64,000 nucleotides of DNA from positions 365,638-429,637 of the forward strand of contig JADJGJ010000004.1 of the NCBI GenBank assembly GCA_016708105.1, read 5' to 3'. Positions 47,582 to 55,856 of the stretch are shown piece by piece. The translations under genes were made by a program, and so were the position numbers. The stretch's first letter is position 1. Each line of letters starts with the position of its first letter. This stretch comes from Crocinitomicaceae bacterium (lineage in GTDB: Bacteria; Bacteroidota; Bacteroidia; Flavobacteriales_D; Crocinitomicaceae). A model generated the notes under the pieces. It had not been told where the DNA came from. It worked only from the letters and a program-made list of their open reading frames with translations, and did no database searches.

Positions 47582-49885
47582 TTATTTTATCAATTCTTTT
47601 ATCAATTCGATTGCAATTTCTATTCTGTCGAATTGTTCGGTTTCATTTAATATTAAGAAGTCACCATCAACTGTAAGATTATATTTTGAAATTAGTTTCT
47701 TATTGATTGTAAAGTTTTCAAGTTGAGAGATTCTCCATCCTTGTTTTACACATTTAATAATGACCTTGTCTTGAATATTCAAATAGCTCGTGTCGGTAAA
47801 TCTGCCGTAGTGAAGCTTGACTTTATCATTCATATTTATAAGTTGGTGAAGAACAATTAAATAAGGGTTGAGATGGTAGGAGTGTAATGGTTGGTTTCCA
47901 GAATTACCTAAATGATTTATGTCAAAACCTTCTGAATCTTGCCAAGTAAACACATTCAGTTTTATATATGGATTATCTGTAATTGTTTTGTATTTTATAA
48001 AGTAATACTGCCAATCCTTTGTTTTGGATTTGTAGTTGTCAATTATAAATTGAAGTTTTTCAGCAGCTGAATTGCCTATTGCAATTCCGTAAGATAGAAG
48101 AAATAGGTCAAGAGTTTCAGATACTTTCTCTCTTTCTGTTTTATCATTTGCAGTTAGAATTCTGTTCCAATAACCAATGCTGCCAAAATACCAAATATCG
48201 TCTAAAGACGAATAGCTGTGAGTTATTACAGAATAATCTCCTACTGTTAGAAAGGCTCGAATAATTAGTGAATTTTCAACTTCACTGCTCCAAATTGAAA
48301 GGAAGGAATCAATTTTCTTTGCAGCATCTTTAGAGTTTAGTTTGAAGTTTGCGGTATTACCCTGAATGAATGGATGCTCTTCTACAGCAAAAATACTTTT
48401 TACTAAAGTTGGATTAGCATTTATCAATTCCGCCTTCGCTTTTTCAATTCCTATATTTTCTTTTGTAAAACCACTTAAATCATTGCTTGCAAAAATTTGA
48501 TATACCGTTTTTTGTTTGGTAGCAACTATCAAATTCAAAAATCCATCAATGAATTTGCAGTAGTCAGAAACACTTGGTAAACGCAGGTTAGAAGTGAATT
48601 CAATTCGTTTTGTTTGATTTGGTTGTCTAACGGCAAGCAGTTGGTTTCTGATAAGTCTTATAAAGCTTTTCAAACTATCATCAGCAGTATTAATCTTTTT
48701 AGCTATACAATAGCTTAATACTGAATATAAAATTACTTTGTCCCTGACATCAAAACTTGAGTTAGTAATTGCTCTTAAAAAATAATCCTTTGAAGAATTA
48801 TCAAAGTTTGAAAGGCCTTTGAACAGTTCGTTAAAGAATGCTTCAATGTCTTTCAATTCAGAAAGAAAATCAAAGGAATTAAACAGGAAATCAATATTCT
48901 TTTTTACGGAAAAAATTTTGTTGAGAAATTCAAAATCAAGTTTAACATCAGCACTTGTCGCTGTTGGATTGTTCTTGAAAAATAAAAACTCTGCAACAAA
49001 ATAGATATAATTTAAAAAGCAATCGTCAATACTCGTGTCAACTTTATCCCTGTAACTCCAGAACAAATCCATCCAAACACTATCAATTTTAAAAGCGAAG
49101 TATTGCTGATAAGTTACGCTAGTATTCTGATAAGCTAATTTTTCCTTTATGTAGTCGGTATCTTTTGAAGAAAGCAAACCAGAAAATTGAGCTTTGAAAT
49201 TTTCGAAAGGGGTTAAAGGCTTTCCCCTTGAATTCATTTTAATATAAAGTTCGTCTGTGAGCTTAAACTCTTCGGATTTTATATCAATGTAGTCAAAGGT
49301 TATTTTTTTATTTTTAAGAAGTTGTTTCCATGCTTCTGTTTTGTCGAACTTTTCTTCATGAATAGTATCTATCATATTCAGCATTGAAGCAATTGTAGGG
49401 TCGTTATTCCATGATGCCATAAACCAAGAAGCATCTTTGATTATCTGGCTTAGAGATTCATTTTCTGAATTTGAAAGTGCTTGTGTAATTAGGTTGTCGC
49501 AAAAGCGTTTAGAAGATATTCTTGTCTCATATGTGAAGCCACACAAAAAACTTTTAGCCTCTTCAGTCAAATGATTGGCTTCCTCTCCATTTAGTTCAGT
49601 AGTTTGGCGTGGTGCTAAATACCAGTGTACTAACCACAAAGTTGTCAATCTTTGTTGTCCATCCAACGGAATAAAAATTGTTTCTTCTTTATTCACTTTG
49701 TCAGTATAACCGTAAACAAAATCAAGGTTTAATGAATTTGAATTAGGGCATAATGATTGCTTTATTTTACCTACAAAATTTTTACGCAAGTCGGATTCTG
49801 TTTCTCTTCCTTGTGCGTAATCCCTTTGGATCTGAGGGATTACAATTTTGTGCTGGTTCAATAATTCGTGTAGTGTAAATTTCAT
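47582..49885 (-). CDS. DUF262-family protein (GmrSD-type IV restriction)
   Basis: The opening LNQHKIVIPQIQRDYAQGR and IPLDGQQRLTTLWLVHW (about residue 73) are the DUF262 ParB/Srx-like nucleotide-binding motifs. DUF262 proteins include GmrS, BrxU and other nucleases acting on modified phage DNA. The protein is 767 residues. I see no clear HNH/DUF1524 motif in its C-terminal part, so it may act with the next protein upstream, which has one. The stop-to-start gap between the two genes is a single base. Confidence 0.85.
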   Translation of the reverse strand: MKFTLHELLNQHKIVIPQIQRDYAQGRETESDLRKNFVGKIKQSLCPNSNSLNLDFVYGYTDKVNKEETIFIPLDGQQRLTTLWLVHWYLAPRQTTELNGEEANHLTEEAKSFLCGFTYETRISSKRFCDNLITQALSNSENESLSQIIKDASWFMASWNNDPTIASMLNMIDTIHEEKFDKTEAWKQLLKNKKITFDYIDIKSEEFKLTDELYIKMNSRGKPLTPFENFKAQFSGLLSSKDTDYIKEKLAYQNTSVTYQQYFAFKIDSVWMDLFWSYRDKVDTSIDDCFLNYIYFVAEFLFFKNNPTATSADVKLDFEFLNKIFSVKKNIDFLFNSFDFLSELKDIEAFFNELFKGLSNFDNSSKDYFLRAITNSSFDVRDKVILYSVLSYCIAKKINTADDSLKSFIRLIRNQLLAVRQPNQTKRIEFTSNLRLPSVSDYCKFIDGFLNLIVATKQKTVYQIFASNDLSGFTKENIGIEKAKAELINANPTLVKSIFAVEEHPFIQGNTANFKLNSKDAAKKIDSFLSIWSSEVENSLIIRAFLTVGDYSVITHSYSSLDDIWYFGSIGYWNRILTANDKTEREKVSETLDLFLLSYGIAIGNSAAEKLQFIIDNYKSKTKDWQYYFIKYKTITDNPYIKLNVFTWQDSEGFDINHLGNSGNQPLHSYHLNPYLIVLHQLINMNDKVKLHYGRFTDTSYLNIQDKVIIKCVKQGWRISQLENFTINKKLISKYNLTVDGDFLILNETEQFDRIEIAIELIKELIK

Positions 49886-49886
49886 T

Positions 49887-51731
49887 TTAATTGTTTGATG
49901 TATTTACAAAGTATTCATATGTATTTTTAATGTTCTTCAAATAATCTTCTCTGTCGTTTTGCGTCCAATATGCATTGTTAGTTGGATATTCTGTGTATGC
50001 TTTTAAAAACACATTCCTTGTGCAAATAGGTATGTAAAAACCACTTAATTCTCTTTGCTTTACGATTTCTCTTTTCACATCAAATACTGAATTATTTAAT
50101 TGGCTATTCGTATTTGCATCAACTAAACACAAGTTACTAATTGAATGAACATTCAATTCTTTAGCTTCTGAAATGTTATTTACGGTTGCATAAATATCGC
50201 TTACCATTTTTTCAAAATCGTCTTTTTCTATTTCGTCTGCATTACGAAGCACTTGCATTCTTGTTATTAGTTCTTCAAAATCTGAATTATTTTGACTTGA
50301 TAAAGATTTTATATGGTCGTCAAGCCATGAGTTTTGATTTACTCGTTTATTTATGCTTTCAGAATTTTGAGCATGAATATGCTCCAAACTCCATTTTTCA
50401 TTTCTCTTTGTTTGTTTGTATAGATTAAATGGAAACCTTGCTTTTTCCTTTTCACTTCTCATTGTAGTATAAACATTATGCAGCAAAAGGATTCTATTTA
50501 TTTCGGATTTATCATTTGTCTTTTGGTCTTCGTTTTCATAATTGAGATTTTCTAATTGAACTTGATATTCATTACCGTCTGAATCTGTTCTTTTTTTGTT
50601 TATCAAAATCATTTTTGAAATTTCACTTTTGAGAAACCTCTCAAATTGCTTTTTAGAAAGGGTTTTTGATTTTAGAATAAGGGAGTCAATAGTTTGATAG
50701 CTTCTTGTAGCTATAAGAAAACCTATAAAATGGAATAGTGTTCTGTTTTGAAACCAGTCGTTGAAATACTCAAAATACTCTGTTACTTGTTCCCAAATAT
50801 TTTCTATCGCCCGTATTCTTGTATGACCTTCGTTTTCAAGTAGGTCTTGCAAATACTCTGAAAGGATTAGAAAGGTTGAATGTTTTAATGGCTTCTTTTC
50901 AAAATATTTTTTTTCAGATTGAATTTTATCTGCAATCAGATTGAATATAAATTCTATGTGTGTTGGCTTGTCATTGTTGTTATTGCTAAGAAAATACCAA
51001 AACTCTTCCTCTTGCAGTGTATATTCAATATTGTCCCATTCAGACGCAATTTGAAACAAACGCTTTTTGACAAACTCAAATTCTTCTTTAGAATATTTGT
51101 CGCCTTGCAACAAAAGAGCTTTTGTAAGTTCTGCATCTGTCAAAGGAATTTTGCCAACATTCAACCGAATAAATACATCAATTGGATTAACCTTTTCTTC
51201 TACCTCGTATCTAATAAATCTAATGTTTCTATTTCCTTTAGAATTGTTATCCATTAAAATTGGCACTAACCTTGCTTTTGCTCCACGATGTTTTTCCTCT
51301 TTAAACCACTCATCAATGCTCATATATGCATTGCAGATGTGAAAGAAGTCTATGTTAGAATCATCTATTTCTTTTGTAAAAATTTTTTCCGTCAGAAATT
51401 TCTCACATTTCGGTCTTGTATCATAGTTGAGAGTAAACAAAGCTTGGTTATATCCATCCTCTTTTCTTTTATCTTCAAGATAAACTAAAAGCAGATAAAG
51501 TGTAGTAAGCCTTTGTTGTCCATCTAACACGTCAAAACCTCCCTTCATATTTTTTTGCAAAACAATAGGTTGTAAACAATAAAAATCTCCACTTTCCCTG
51601 TCCTTGCAAAAATTCCATAAGTCATCAAGTAGTTCAGTTACCTCTTGTGTCTCCCAGCGATAGCCACGCTGATAATGAGGTATGTTGAAATTGTCTGTAA
51701 AAAGTTCTATTAACGGTATCGTTTTACTCAT
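49887..51731 (-). CDS. DUF262-DUF1524 protein (GmrSD-type IV restriction)
   Basis: This is the first gene of the minus-strand run. It has IPHYQRGYRW at the start and VLDGQQRLTTLYLLL at about residue 70 (DUF262). At about residue 447 it has WSLEHIHAQ, the EHI-x-x-Q form of the DUF1524 HNH nuclease motif. Such single-chain enzymes use nucleotide hydrolysis to cut DNA carrying modified bases. Two adjacent DUF262 proteins suggest a two-component type IV system. Target modification cannot be read from sequence. Confidence 0.88.
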   Translation of the reverse strand: MSKTIPLIELFTDNFNIPHYQRGYRWETQEVTELLDDLWNFCKDRESGDFYCLQPIVLQKNMKGGFDVLDGQQRLTTLYLLLVYLEDKRKEDGYNQALFTLNYDTRPKCEKFLTEKIFTKEIDDSNIDFFHICNAYMSIDEWFKEEKHRGAKARLVPILMDNNSKGNRNIRFIRYEVEEKVNPIDVFIRLNVGKIPLTDAELTKALLLQGDKYSKEEFEFVKKRLFQIASEWDNIEYTLQEEEFWYFLSNNNNDKPTHIEFIFNLIADKIQSEKKYFEKKPLKHSTFLILSEYLQDLLENEGHTRIRAIENIWEQVTEYFEYFNDWFQNRTLFHFIGFLIATRSYQTIDSLILKSKTLSKKQFERFLKSEISKMILINKKRTDSDGNEYQVQLENLNYENEDQKTNDKSEINRILLLHNVYTTMRSEKEKARFPFNLYKQTKRNEKWSLEHIHAQNSESINKRVNQNSWLDDHIKSLSSQNNSDFEELITRMQVLRNADEIEKDDFEKMVSDIYATVNNISEAKELNVHSISNLCLVDANTNSQLNNSVFDVKREIVKQRELSGFYIPICTRNVFLKAYTEYPTNNAYWTQNDREDYLKNIKNTYEYFVNTSNN

Positions 51732-52016
51732 ATTGGAATATAATTATTCATGGGTATATTTCTAATAGGTGCGTTGGCAAAAAATGGCTCTTTTGGTTTT
51801 GCGAAGGGTCGGCTTGTGTGTTGGGCAAAACCAAATGTGCCATTTGTGCGGCTGGTTAAAATTGTTTTTAAAAAATGTGCGGTGGAAAAAAAAATAAAAC
51901 ACGAAGCGTTGGGCTGTCGTGTCGGCAAAAAGTCCGCTGTTAAGTTTATATGTCGTCCTGTCGTTTCGATAATTTTCTGTCAGTTTAATGGTTGTTGTGT
52001 CGTCTGTTACGCTTGC
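51732..52016. other. Right gene-free end of the 15.8-kb cassette
   Basis: This is the leader region of the defence gene run. It contains the hairpin at 51782-51845 and AT-rich sequence with no convincing gene. The regulator of the run, if any, is not encoded next to it. Confidence 0.6.
51782..51845. repeat. attC-like hairpin without core (Hd)
   Basis: Arms 51782-51802 and 51825-51845 are perfectly complementary (7 + 11 bp) with bulges TCT and TGT. The flank GGTGCGTTGGC resembles the flank GGTGCGTAGGG of Hb. No TAACG/GTTA core is present. Confidence 0.8.
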
Positions 52017-52143
52017 CTATAACGTTTTGCAGATTTGCGATGGGCGGGATTATCACCACAAATGTTGATGCGGAGAACCAAATTTTGATTAATCACAAAT
52101 GTGTCTGCGGAGCACGAAACCCCGCCTATTGCAAATGTGCTGT
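52017..52143 (-). repeat. attC site (type gamma), core split by intron F
   Basis: CTATAACGTTTTGCAGATTTGCGATGGGCGGG pairs with CCCCGCCTATTGCAAATGTGCTGT. It is very like the site at 30696-30822. Its core CTATAAC closes the 15.8-kb cassette. Confidence 0.88.
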
Positions 52144-52816
52144 GTGCGCCCCGCATGAGCGGTAGCGCACCCGCCGCAAGCTATTCAAAAAGTTTAAAAG
52201 TGCAAATTAAATTTCAGAAAAGCAAACGGTGGGTGAAAAAAAGTTCCAGAGGGTGTAAGTCCCTTAATTGCGGAAGTAACGTTCCGAAAATTTAGCAAGT
52301 CGCAAGGTGGTTGAAAGTGATTTCAGCACTGAAGGAAGCGAGCCTGCAAAAGTTGGTACTGAAGAGCATGAAGTACATAAGAGGCTAATTAAAATGGATG
52401 AGCAAGCACACCATTGTGAAGTCCAAAGAGTGCCAAAATTTTATACAGTAGATGTACCGGGAATTGACGGAAGGAACACGCTCTTACCGGGGGAGGTCTT
52501 CAATGCTACGAGTTAGCGATGAAGAAGTCAGCAGAGGTCATAGTACTTTAAGCAACGAGCTGTGCGAAAAAAAACATAAAGCACAGAAGGTCTCACAAAA
52601 GAAGGAAGGACTGAACGTAAGTTTTCGGGAAATAAACTTGAGAATGTTTCGACATAGCTCCTGATTAAAGTATCCGAATAAGATAGAATGGTGTAAAGAG
52701 CATTTTATCTGATGACTTACGAACCGCCGTATGCGAGACCCGCATCCCGATAGCTATCGGGAGTGGTGTGAGAGGCGAACTCCGTCAGACGATTCTGGCG
52801 GAGCCGTCTACTCGAT
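52144..52816 (+). mobile_element. ORF-less group IIC-attC-type intron F (673 nt), diverged
   Basis: It has the overall structure of introns B, D and G, but two segments differ: 52429-52465 (GAGTGCCAAAATTTTATACAG) and 52569-52588. The domain V region carries the CCCGATAGCTATCGGG palindrome. The joined core GTTATAGGTTGTGCGC pairs with GCGCATTACCTATAAC at 53392-53407. Confidence 0.87.
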
Positions 52817-52911
52817 TATAGGTTGTGCGCTGCACACAGGGACGTCTTGCAAAGGGGTTTCCTTGCTAATTTTAGTAAAATATATTGTCTTTTTTTTCGT
52901 ATATTCGCATC

Positions 52912-53109
52912 ATGAAAGCAATGGTTATTACTCCCAAAAGTCAAACTGAATTTAAGTTTATTAATGACTTACTTAAGAAGCTTGGAATTTTGTCTGCAAC
53001 TATGACAGAAGAAGAATTGGAAGATATTGGTTTGTCAAAAATGCTTAAGTCTGTTGATAAAACAAAAAAGGTCAGCAGAGAGAGTGTTATGAATAAACTT
53101 AGGTCATAA
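52912..53109 (+). CDS. Putative antitoxin of RelE-type pair, cassette
   Basis: The ATG at 52912 gives 65 residues; an upstream in-frame ATG at 52885 is less likely. The protein (MKAMVITPKSQTEFKFI ... TKKVSRESVMNKLRS) has the size and C-terminal helical tail of small antitoxins paired with RelE toxins. It ends 2 bp before the toxin gene. Unlike nearly all other cassette genes it is on the + strand, so it needs its own promoter. Confidence 0.7.
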   Translation: MKAMVITPKSQTEFKFINDLLKKLGILSATMTEEELEDIGLSKMLKSVDKTKKVSRESVMNKLRS

Positions 53110-53111
53110 CA

Positions 53112-53378
53112 ATGCAAGTTGAGTTTTTAGGTAAATTTTCTAAAGACATTGATCACATTAGTCAGAAGTCTGTAAAAACTAATGTCGCAAAATTAATTCG
53201 CTTAATGGAGTCTGAAGGCGATTTAAATAATATCCCTAATTTAAAAAAGCTTGTTGGTCACAAGTCAGCTTATAGAGTCCGAATAGGCGACTATAGAGTG
53301 GGATTTTTTTACGAAGGTCGAAAAGTAATTTTTGCGAGAATTGTCCACCGCAAAGATATTTATAAATTGTTTCCTTAA
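53112..53378 (+). CDS. RelE/ParE-family toxin, cassette
   Basis: The 88-residue protein has the RelE-fold pattern: MQVEFLGKFSKDIDHI at the start, the middle LKKLVGHKSAYRVRIGDYRVGFFYEG, and IVHRKDIYKLFP at the end. RelE-type toxins cut ribosome-bound mRNA. With the preceding small protein it forms a two-gene toxin-antitoxin cassette between cores at 52817 and 53407, transcribed against the array direction. Confidence 0.88.
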   Translation: MQVEFLGKFSKDIDHISQKSVKTNVAKLIRLMESEGDLNNIPNLKKLVGHKSAYRVRIGDYRVGFFYEGRKVIFARIVHRKDIYKLFP

Positions 53379-53409
53379 TTCTCACGGGTCAGCGCATTAC
53401 CTATAACGG

Positions 53410-53518
53410 CAGTCTGTCTAAAAACCAAAATCTGCCTCTTGAGAATCGAATATATGAAATTTTTCATGGATCACTACCCGAATATTTAATTCTCAGCAGG
53501 AGGTTTTTAGACAGTCTA
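53410..53518. mobile_element. 109-bp MITE, second copy
   Basis: It appears identical to 20965-21073, including ACGG duplications (53406-53409 and 53519-53522). It again lies immediately after a TAAC core (CTATAAC 53401-53407) and before a type-beta attC arm. Confidence 0.9.
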
Positions 53519-53613
53519 ACGGACTACGCATAAAAGTAGTAGCGCAACCTTGATTAAATGTACAGAACTTAAAAGTACCCACCAAGCGGAACAAAAACTT
53601 TTTTAATAATCCA

Positions 53614-53679
53614 TAGAAATCGGGAGTGGTGTGAGAGCCTGACCCTATTTCCATTTGGGCGTAGGGTGGGCTACTCGAT
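53614..53679 (+). mobile_element. Group II intron 3' stub in type-beta attC
   Basis: This is the third copy of the fused attC-intron end, with the same junction (TTTAATAATCCATAGAAATCGGG) as at 21169. The core continues TACCGGTAA, matching TTACCGGTAAC ending at 54423. Confidence 0.85.
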
Positions 53680-53693
53680 TACCGGTAAGTACC

Positions 53694-53999
53694 TTATATA
53701 TTTACACTCAACTTCAAGTGTCCACCTAAACCTTCTCTTATTATTCTCATAAGTGTTGAAAGTCGAATGTCGCTTGCGTTATTCTCTATGCGTGATATAT
53801 AAGTCTTGGTCGTGCCACATTTGTCTGCAAGTTGCTCTTGTGTCATACCTTGTTCTTTACGAAGTTCTTGAAGCATTACTCCGAGTTTAAAGGCTTCAAA
53901 TTCTTCTTCATATTTCTCTCTCTTTTTTGTCCCAGGTTTACCGTACTGCTTGTCTAAGTGTTCTGTAAACGAGGTCAAATTTTTATTTGTCTTTTTCAT
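53694..53999 (-). CDS. XRE-family antitoxin, cassette
   Basis: The 101-residue protein carries a helix-turn-helix (LRKEQGMTQEQLADKCGTTKTYISRIEN, described in part) and follows a HigB-like toxin gene with a short overlap. It differs from the two other HigA copies and belongs to the group paired with phage-Gp49-like toxins. It should repress its promoter and bind the toxin. Confidence 0.88.
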   Translation of the reverse strand: MKKTNKNLTSFTEHLDKQYGKPGTKKREKYEEEFEAFKLGVMLQELRKEQGMTQEQLADKCGTTKTYISRIENNASDIRLSTLMRIIREGLGGHLKLSVNI

Positions 54000-54339
54000 T
54001 GAAGTATTGTTTTTTAAGTTTCTCTGCTAATTCAAGTTCATTCTTTGGTGTCTTTTGAGTCTTTTTTTGAAAGCCATTTGCTAATATTATTATTTGTCCT
54101 TTGTCAAAAAATGCAAATACTCTAAAAATTTCAGACCCAACTTCAACTCTTATTTCGTAAATACCTGTCGAGCCAGTTAAGTGTTTAAAGTATTTCTCAG
54201 GTACTCTGTCTATTGACAATATGAGTTGTAATGTCCAGTTGAACTTTTTCTTAACTTCTGGTCTTAACTTTTCAAAAAAGTCAAGATAATATCTCTTATA
54301 GTAAAAGATTTCTCTGTTAGGTTTTTCTCCACGAAACAA
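53983..54339 (-). CDS. HigB/Gp49-like toxin, cassette
   Basis: The 118-residue protein matches the phage-derived Gp49-like (HigB-2) toxins: YYLDFFEKLRPEVKKKF, HLTGSTGIYEIRVEVGSEIFRVFAFF and the end GFQKKTQKTPKNELELA, a family signature. These are RelE-fold mRNA interferases. It overlaps the antitoxin start by 17 bp. The pair fills the cassette bounded by cores at 53680 and 54423. Confidence 0.9.
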   Translation of the reverse strand: MFRGEKPNREIFYYKRYYLDFFEKLRPEVKKKFNWTLQLILSIDRVPEKYFKHLTGSTGIYEIRVEVGSEIFRVFAFFDKGQIIILANGFQKKTQKTPKNELELAEKLKKQYFNEKDK

Positions 54340-54416
54340 AGTTAGCTAATTAGGTAACATTTTCCAAATAGTCAATGAATTATTTTTCTGTGAGGGAGGA
54401 TTTTTCGAGGTATTAC

Positions 54417-54543
54417 CGGTAACGACTTGCCGCTTTGCCTAGTGGCGGATTTCTACCACAAATGTCTATACGAAGCACATACTTCAAGTATAGCACAAAT
54501 GTTTCTACGAAGAACGTCACCCGCCATTACGATAAACCGATGT
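54417..54543 (-). repeat. attC site, core split by intron G
   Basis: CGGTAACGACTTGCCGC... to ...CGATGT, with an inner TGGCGGATTTCTACC arm opposite ACGTCACCCGCCA. Pairing is less regular than in other sites. It has the same CTACGAAG/CTATACGAAG loop elements as the type-gamma sites. Confidence 0.75.
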
Positions 54544-55212
54544 GTGCGCCCCGCATGAGCGGTAGCGCACCACTCCCGATTTCTATCGGGACTATTCAAA
54601 AAGTTTAAAAGTGCAAATTAAATTTCAGAAAAGCAAACGGTGGGTGAAAAGTTTCCAGAGGATGAAAGTTCCTTAATTGCGGAAGTAACGTTCCGAAAAT
54701 TTAGCAAGTCGCAAGGTGGTTGAGAGTGATTTCAGCACTGAAGGAAGCGAGCCTGCAAAAGTTGGTACTGAAGAACATGAAGTACATAAGAGGCTAATTA
54801 AAATGGATGAGCAAGCACACCATTGTGAAGTCCAAAGAACACAAGAAATTTTAATTAGTAGATGTAACAGGAATCGACGGAAGGAACACGCTCTTACCGG
54901 GGGAGGTCTTCAATGCTACGAGTTAGCGATGAAGAAGTCAGCAGAGGTCATAGTACTTTAAGCAACGAGCTGTGCGAAAAATTGGAAAACACAGATGGTC
55001 TCACAAAAGAAGGAAGGACTGAACGTAAGTTTTCGGGAAATAAACTTGAGAATGTTTCGACATAGCTCCTGATTAAAGTATCCGAATAAGATAGAATGGT
55101 GTAAAGAGCATTTTATCTGATGACTTGCGAACCGCCGTATGCGAGACCCGCTTGTACGGTGGTGTGAGAGGCGAACTCCGTCAGACGAATCTGGCGGAGC
55201 CGTCTACTCGAT
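54544..55212 (+). mobile_element. ORF-less group IIC-attC-type intron G (669 nt)
   Basis: It has the same layout as intron D, with the CCCGATTTCTATCGGG palindrome near the 5' end and an intact domain V region. The joined flanks give GTTAGCAG, pairing with CTGCTAAC at 57279-57286. Confidence 0.88.
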
Positions 55213-55229
55213 TAGCAGTAGGCATTTCT

Positions 55230-55856
55230 TTAATTTAATCCTATATCTTCAAAAAGTTTAAACATTTCGCTTACACCTTTATTGAGATTTTCTTTGTCGA
55301 AAGCTGGTAAACTTTTTGAATTAGCTATAGCCGTTTTTAAAAACGGTTTCAACTTTATGTAGATATCGTTGTTTTGTTTAGTGAAATATTTTTCTGTCTT
55401 TGCATAATCTATTAGATGTTTTTTTAGCTTTTTTCCTGCTTCATCACAGTTTGAAAACTGCTGTGCAGTTAATTCAAAATGAATTAAAAACCAGAATTCA
55501 AGACAAGGTTGATTTATTACCACAATTACATTCTTGTGCTTATTTTCAATAACTCCTTTGTATTGAGTGAGGGCATCAATTGCTTTTGTATTCCCTTTTT
55601 TAACTAATAACGACTCACTTAAAATAACATCTAAGTCAATTACCCAGTATACCTTGTCGTAGCTTTTTGATAATTCAATTACTTTTGAGTATTGGTCTGA
55701 TAATTTTTTCTTTTGAGGGATTTCCGGTTTTATATCAACTTTAATCTGCCTTTCATTTCTTTTAATCATTTGCAAATACCAAAATTCGGTTTCGCCATCG
55801 ATAACAATAGCAAACTTCGGTTTTCCTTTAAAAGGTATTTGTCTTTTATTTCTCAT
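55230..55856 (-). CDS. rloB: RloB-family protein (AbiLii-like)
   Basis: The 208-residue protein has the RloB/toprim-like pattern: FAIVIDGETEFWYLQ (acidic residue near 20), VYWVIDLDVI (DxD) and VVINQPCLEFWFLIHF. RloB proteins are nucleases thought to act as the effector of a neighbouring ATPase, as in the lactococcal AbiL abortive-infection pair. The ATPase gene overlaps its start by 11 bp. The exact target is unknown. The pair makes up one cassette. Confidence 0.85.
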   Translation of the reverse strand: MRNKRQIPFKGKPKFAIVIDGETEFWYLQMIKRNERQIKVDIKPEIPQKKKLSDQYSKVIELSKSYDKVYWVIDLDVILSESLLVKKGNTKAIDALTQYKGVIENKHKNVIVVINQPCLEFWFLIHFELTAQQFSNCDEAGKKLKKHLIDYAKTEKYFTKQNNDIYIKLKPFLKTAIANSKSLPAFDKENLNKGVSEMFKLFEDIGLN

